Positions 5,339 through 8,010 of a stretch of 8,010 nucleotides of DNA are shown here, one piece after another. The DNA is from an uncultured Archangium sp. GTDB taxonomy: Bacteria; Myxococcota; Myxococcia; Myxococcales; Myxococcaceae. The first letter of the stretch is position 1, and each line of letters begins with the position of its first letter. Below the pieces are notes generated by a model. It was not told the DNA's origin, did not search any database, and worked only from the letters and a program-made list of their open reading frames with translations. Made by a program: the position numbers and the translations under genes. The stretch spans positions 1 through 8,010 of the forward strand of contig CALNBU010000019.1 of the NCBI GenBank assembly GCA_937875615.1, read 5' to 3'.

Positions 5339-7239
5339 CAGTCGTGCACCGTGAGACCCGCGAACACCGTGCGCGGCGCGATGGGGAGGAACTGCGCGTC
5401 GCCCGCGTTGAGCAGGTTGGCGCCGGCGAGGAACACCTCGAGGTGCGGGTTGATGGACTTCCCGAGGCGGGCGTCGAGCATCCCGAAGGGCTGCGACCAG
5501 CTGGTGCCGGTGTCGGTGGTGAAGGGCCGCTGCCCGGTGACCGAGAAGCGCAGCTGCGCGGTGAAGCCCCACTGCCGGTTGCGGTAGCGCACCTGGCCGA
5601 ACCAGCGGTGCGCGCCCTGCGCCTCCAGCGGGCGGTCCTCGGTGAGGTTGCGCGCGTCGGTCAGCGTGTAGCCGCCGAGCACCGAGAGCCCGGGCAGCGG
5701 CGTGACGCCCGCCGAGAGCTCCATGCCGCGGGAGCGGGCGCGGGCCACGTTGATGTACTGGTAGCGCAGCACCTCATTCTGGCTGGAGCTGGTGTAGCCA
5801 ATCATGTCCCACAGCTCGTTCCAGAAGCCGTCGAGCGTCACCAGCCACAGCCGCGTGGGCGTCCACTCCAGACCGACGTGCGCGCCGAAGGAGCGCTCGG
5901 GCTTGAGGTCGGGGTTGCCCAGCACCACGTAGCCCACCGAGGGGTTCTCGAAGTCGAGCAGCAGCTCCTGGAAGCTCGGCGCACGGAAGCCGAGGCCCAC
6001 GCTGGCCCGCACCGTCAGGGTGGAGTGCGGCACCGCGCGCACCGAGAGCCGGGGCGTCACCGCCGCGCCGAAGCCCGAGTCGAGGTCGAGGCGCACGCCG
6101 CCCACCGCCGACAGCGCCGCGAGCGGGCTCCAGGTGTCCTGAAGAAACAGCGCCCCGCGCACCCGGTGCCCCGAGCTGCTGTTGAGCCGCGGCGTCGCCA
6201 GGCGCTCGTAGAGGAACTGTCCGCCCACCACCGCCACGTTGGTGTCGCCCAGGCGCTGGTCGAACTGCGCGTCGAGCTGCGCGTTGAGGTCGAGCGTGTC
6301 CTGCACGTCGTCGAGCGCGCTGCTGTTGCGCTGGTCGAGGATGTAGCGGCGGTCGAAGACGCTGCCGCTCAGGGTCAGCCCCAGGCCGCCGCGCGCCACG
6401 GGGATGCGGCCGTCGAGCTGCGCCTCCAGGATGTTGTCGCGCGTGCGCCGGTCGATGACCGCCCCGGTGCCACTGGAGTCGACGCCCAGCTGAGCGCGGC
6501 GGGTGAAGGCCACCCGCGCGCCGCCCCGCGGCCCGGAGTCGTCGTGCGCCCCCACGGTGGCGCGCAGCGAGCCCTGCACCTGGTCGAGCGAGCTGCCGCT
6601 GGTGGCCGGCGTCGAGGGGTCCCAGTCATAGGCGTCGCGGTGACGGTAACCGGCGTTGGCCGACAGGCCCCAGCCCTCGCCGCTCGCCTCCGCGCCCGCG
6701 CGGACGTCAAACTGGGTCAGCGTCCCGAAGGAGATGGTGCCGTCACCGGCGAACGGCCGGGTGGGCCGTCGGGTGATGATGTTCACGGTGCCCGCCAGCG
6801 CGTCGCTGCCCCACAGCACCGACGAGGGCCCCTTGACGATTTCAATCTGCTCGATGTTCTCGACCGAGAGGCGGCTCAGGTCGACGCCGCCGTTGACCCG
6901 GCCCACCGTGCGCTGGCCGTCAATCAACACCACGTTGTACTCCGGCCCCAGGCCCTGCATCCGCAGCGCGATGTTGCCCACGTTCTGCACCAGCTCCACG
7001 CCGGGGCGCGCCTGCAGCGCCTCCACCACGTCGCGGGCGCCGCTCTCGCGAATCTGCCGGCGGGTCACCACCTCGATGCTCACCGCGGAGTCCTTCTTCT
7101 CCTGCGGCAGACGGGTGCCGGTCACCACGGTCGTGGGCGATTCCTTCTCCGCTTCTTGCGCGGCCGCGACCAGCCCCAGCACCAACAGGCTCGCCGCACA
7201 CCGCCGGCACCTGCGCGCCGTATTCCACCAGTCAGTCAT
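5338..7239 (-). CDS. TonB-dependent outer-membrane receptor, HmuR/haem-receptor-like
   Basis: A 633-residue ligand-gated outer-membrane channel powered by TonB-ExbBD. The signal peptide (MTDWWNTARRCRRC then a Leu/Ala core ending VAAAQ) is followed by a TonB box, PTTVVTGTR (35-43). The plug spans about 48-160 with VVLIDGQR (103-110), IEQIEIVKGPSSVLWGSDAL (129-148) and VNIITRRP (152-159). A beta barrel fills the rest and contains FRAPSFQEL (418-426) and NPDLKPE (442-448), landmarks of haem-type receptors. No His occurs between FRAP and NPDL, nor in the plug, where haem receptors usually have them. The last residues are VHD and not the common aromatic end. The ATG at 7239 starts a good signal peptide; GTG at 7242 is equally possible, and an upstream TTG at 7284 is unlikely. 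It heads the minus-strand operon and overlaps hmuY by one base. Receptor class is certain; haem as substrate rests on the HmuY partner. Confidence 0.95.
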   Translation of the reverse strand: MTDWWNTARRCRRCAASLLVLGLVAAAQEAEKESPTTVVTGTRLPQEKKDSAVSIEVVTRRQIRESGARDVVEALQARPGVELVQNVGNIALRMQGLGPEYNVVLIDGQRTVGRVNGGVDLSRLSVENIEQIEIVKGPSSVLWGSDALAGTVNIITRRPTRPFAGDGTISFGTLTQFDVRAGAEASGEGWGLSANAGYRHRDAYDWDPSTPATSGSSLDQVQGSLRATVGAHDDSGPRGGARVAFTRRAQLGVDSSGTGAVIDRRTRDNILEAQLDGRIPVARGGLGLTLSGSVFDRRYILDQRNSSALDDVQDTLDLNAQLDAQFDQRLGDTNVAVVGGQFLYERLATPRLNSSSGHRVRGALFLQDTWSPLAALSAVGGVRLDLDSGFGAAVTPRLSVRAVPHSTLTVRASVGLGFRAPSFQELLLDFENPSVGYVVLGNPDLKPERSFGAHVGLEWTPTRLWLVTLDGFWNELWDMIGYTSSSQNEVLRYQYINVARARSRGMELSAGVTPLPGLSVLGGYTLTDARNLTEDRPLEAQGAHRWFGQVRYRNRQWGFTAQLRFSVTGQRPFTTDTGTSWSQPFGMLDARLGKSINPHLEVFLAGANLLNAGDAQFLPIAPRTVFAGLTVHD

Positions 7240-7262
7240 CACACCACGTCTCGGCAAATATT

Positions 7263-7282
7263 GAGATTGATTCGCATAATTC
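7263..7282 (+). promoter_or_regulatory. Fur-like operator candidate upstream of the TonB-dependent receptor gene
   Basis: The + strand reads GAGATTGATTCGCATAATTC. By hand count, 7263-7281 matches the E. coli Fur 19-mer at 12 of 19 positions. The surrounding bases form a dyad, ATTGA...TCAAT (7266-7285), and wider arms ATTTGC/GCAAAT flank the patch. It ends 23 bases upstream of the receptor ATG. The orientation is opposite to the two downstream copies, which would not matter for a dyad-binding repressor. Iron or haem control is inferred. Confidence 0.5.
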
Positions 7283-7355
7283 AATTTGCGCCAAATGGGA
7301 AGCGCCCCGCCCGGGCGCGACGTTCGCCGTGCGAGGCGCCAGGCTTTCTGGGAGA

Positions 7356-7360
7356 AGGAG
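7356..7360 (+). promoter_or_regulatory. Ribosome binding site deciding the GTG start of the HipA-like gene
   Basis: AGGAG lies 7 bases before GTG at 7368. It is the best Shine-Dalgarno sequence in the window and settles the non-ATG start of the kinase-like gene. Confidence 0.8.
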
Positions 7361-7367
7361 CGCTTTC

Positions 7368-8010
7368 GTGAAGACGCTCACCGTCACCCGCTACGTGCGT
7401 CCGCTGCGTGAAGGCGGCTCGCTGCCAGCCATCGTGGAGGCCTCCGACGACGGCCTGTACGTCGCCAAGTTCCGCGGCGCGGGCCAGGGCCGCAAGGCGC
7501 TCGTCGCGGAGTTGGTGGTGGGCGCGCTGGGCCGCGCGCTGGAGCTGCCGGTGCCGGAGCTGGTGCTGCTGGACCTCGACCCCAGCTTCGGCCGCAACGA
7601 GCCGCACGACGAGATTCGCGACCTCCTCAACGCCTCCTCGGGCCTCAACGTGGGCCTCGACTACCTGCCCGGGAGCATCACCTTCGACCCGCTGGTGCCC
7701 GGCGCGCTCACCGGCGCGCTGGCGTCGCGCGTGGTGGCCTTCGACGCGCTGACCATGAACGTCGACCGCACCGCGAAGAACCCCAACCTGCTCTCCTGGC
7801 ACAAGCAGCTCTTCCTCATCGACCACGGCGCGGCGCTCTACTTCCACCACGGCTGGGCCAACCCCGACGAGGCCGCGCGCAGCCCCTTCGCCCCCATCCG
7901 CCAGCACGTGCTGCTGCCCTTCGCGGTGGCCACGTGGCCCACGGAGTCTATCGGCCTGCGCCCCTGGCTGGCGGGAGCGGCCCTAGGCGTCGTCTGCACC
8001 GGCCTGGGGT
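7368..8010 (+). CDS. HipA-like kinase family protein, 3'-partial
   Basis: The frame opens at GTG and stays open for 214 codons to the window edge, so the stop is not seen. I recognise the compact, stand-alone HipA-like kinase family (HipA_2 type), lacking the N-terminal subdomain of classical HipA toxins. Landmarks are LPAIVEASDDGLYVAKFRG (19-37, with K34 as likely ATP-binding lysine), KALVAELVVG (43-52), LPVPELVLLDLDP (60-72), the catalytic-loop equivalent NVDRTAKNPN (131-140, D133 and N138), and the metal-binding-loop equivalent LIDHGAALYFHH (150-161). After HVLLPFA (180-186) the sequence no longer resembles the family as I recall it and becomes hydrophobic (LAGAALGVVC). No hipB-like antitoxin lies upstream, so this need not be a toxin-antitoxin kinase. 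The gene points away from the uptake operon and is probably independent of it. Substrate unknown. Confidence 0.85.
   Translation, partial: MKTLTVTRYVRPLREGGSLPAIVEASDDGLYVAKFRGAGQGRKALVAELVVGALGRALELPVPELVLLDLDPSFGRNEPHDEIRDLLNASSGLNVGLDYLPGSITFDPLVPGALTGALASRVVAFDALTMNVDRTAKNPNLLSWHKQLFLIDHGAALYFHHGWANPDEAARSPFAPIRQHVLLPFAVATWPTESIGLRPWLAGAALGVVCTGLG

Larger units (their letters stand above)
7240..7367. promoter_or_regulatory. Divergent intergenic promoter region between receptor operon and HipA-like gene
   Basis: These 128 bases separate two genes pointing away from each other, so both promoters should lie here or overlap the gene ends. The receptor-proximal part (about 7255-7296) is a striking AT-rich patch that holds the operator-like motif. 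The remainder is GC-rich and contains a perfect 10-base palindrome, CGCCCGGGCG (7308-7317). I could not place -35/-10 boxes with confidence. Confidence 0.6.

Noticed and set aside
4748..5572. Longer 274-residue version of the HmuY gene
   Set aside because: The extra N-terminal 78 residues overlap the receptor barrel, read as a shadow frame, and would bury the lipoprotein signal peptide.
7308..7317. Palindrome CGCCCGGGCG as an operator
   Set aside because: Ten-base G/C palindromes are common by chance in such GC-rich DNA; no second copy was seen near other genes.
5344..7371. 675-codon open frame on the + strand antisense to the TonB receptor
   Set aside because: Composition is typical of a reverse-complement frame (Arg, Ala, Val, His, Gln) with no motif; the minus strand encodes a clear TonB box, plug and barrel.
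7281..7907. 208-codon minus-strand frame antisense to the HipA-like gene
   Set aside because: The + strand frame has a good ribosome binding site and kinase motifs; this frame has neither and would run through the divergent promoter region.

Overview
The window is GC-rich (my estimate, uncounted, is high 60s percent) with nearly all codons ending in G or C. The lipoproteins carry runs of Asp-Ala-Gly type linker, and the gene types are those of a Gram-negative, delta-proteobacterial genome. I infer a myxobacterium (Myxococcota), from style and not from a marker gene.

Layout: the C-terminal motor part of the DNA translocase FtsK runs on the + strand (1-2148). A strong inverted repeat (2155-2185) separates it from a convergent block of four minus-strand genes, transcribed from about 7240 down to 2204. 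In order of transcription these are a TonB-dependent outer-membrane receptor (7239-5338), a HmuY-family haem-binding lipoprotein that overlaps it by one base (5338-4748), a DUF6607-family lipoprotein (4714-3713), and a long unrecognised lipoprotein (3652-2204). The last is made of two similar four-cysteine domains joined by a 10-unit hexapeptide repeat. A 128-base divergent intergenic region (7240-7367) leads on the + strand to a HipA-like kinase gene (7368 to the window edge).

How the genes may work together: the receptor/HmuY pair suggests uptake of haem or a related tetrapyrrole, with the lipoprotein presenting ligand to the TonB-powered channel. DUF6607 and the two-domain lipoprotein would then be accessory envelope proteins of the same locus. 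No inner-membrane haem transporter, haem oxygenase, TonB or ExbBD gene is present here, so later steps must be encoded elsewhere. A short AT-rich motif (GANNNTNATNNGCANAAT) recurs just upstream of three of the four minus-strand genes and partly resembles a Fur box. That suggests one metal- or iron-responsive regulon and ties the unknown lipoprotein to the uptake genes.

The most novel material is this candidate haem locus, with its duplicated-domain lipoprotein, the shared operator-like motif, and a receptor lacking the histidines known from haem receptors. FtsK carries a long Ala/Pro/Glu-rich insertion inside its motor, and the HipA-like protein has an odd C-terminal end. Several very long antisense frames (for example 2696-4693 and 5344-7371 on +) are composition artefacts and are not annotated.
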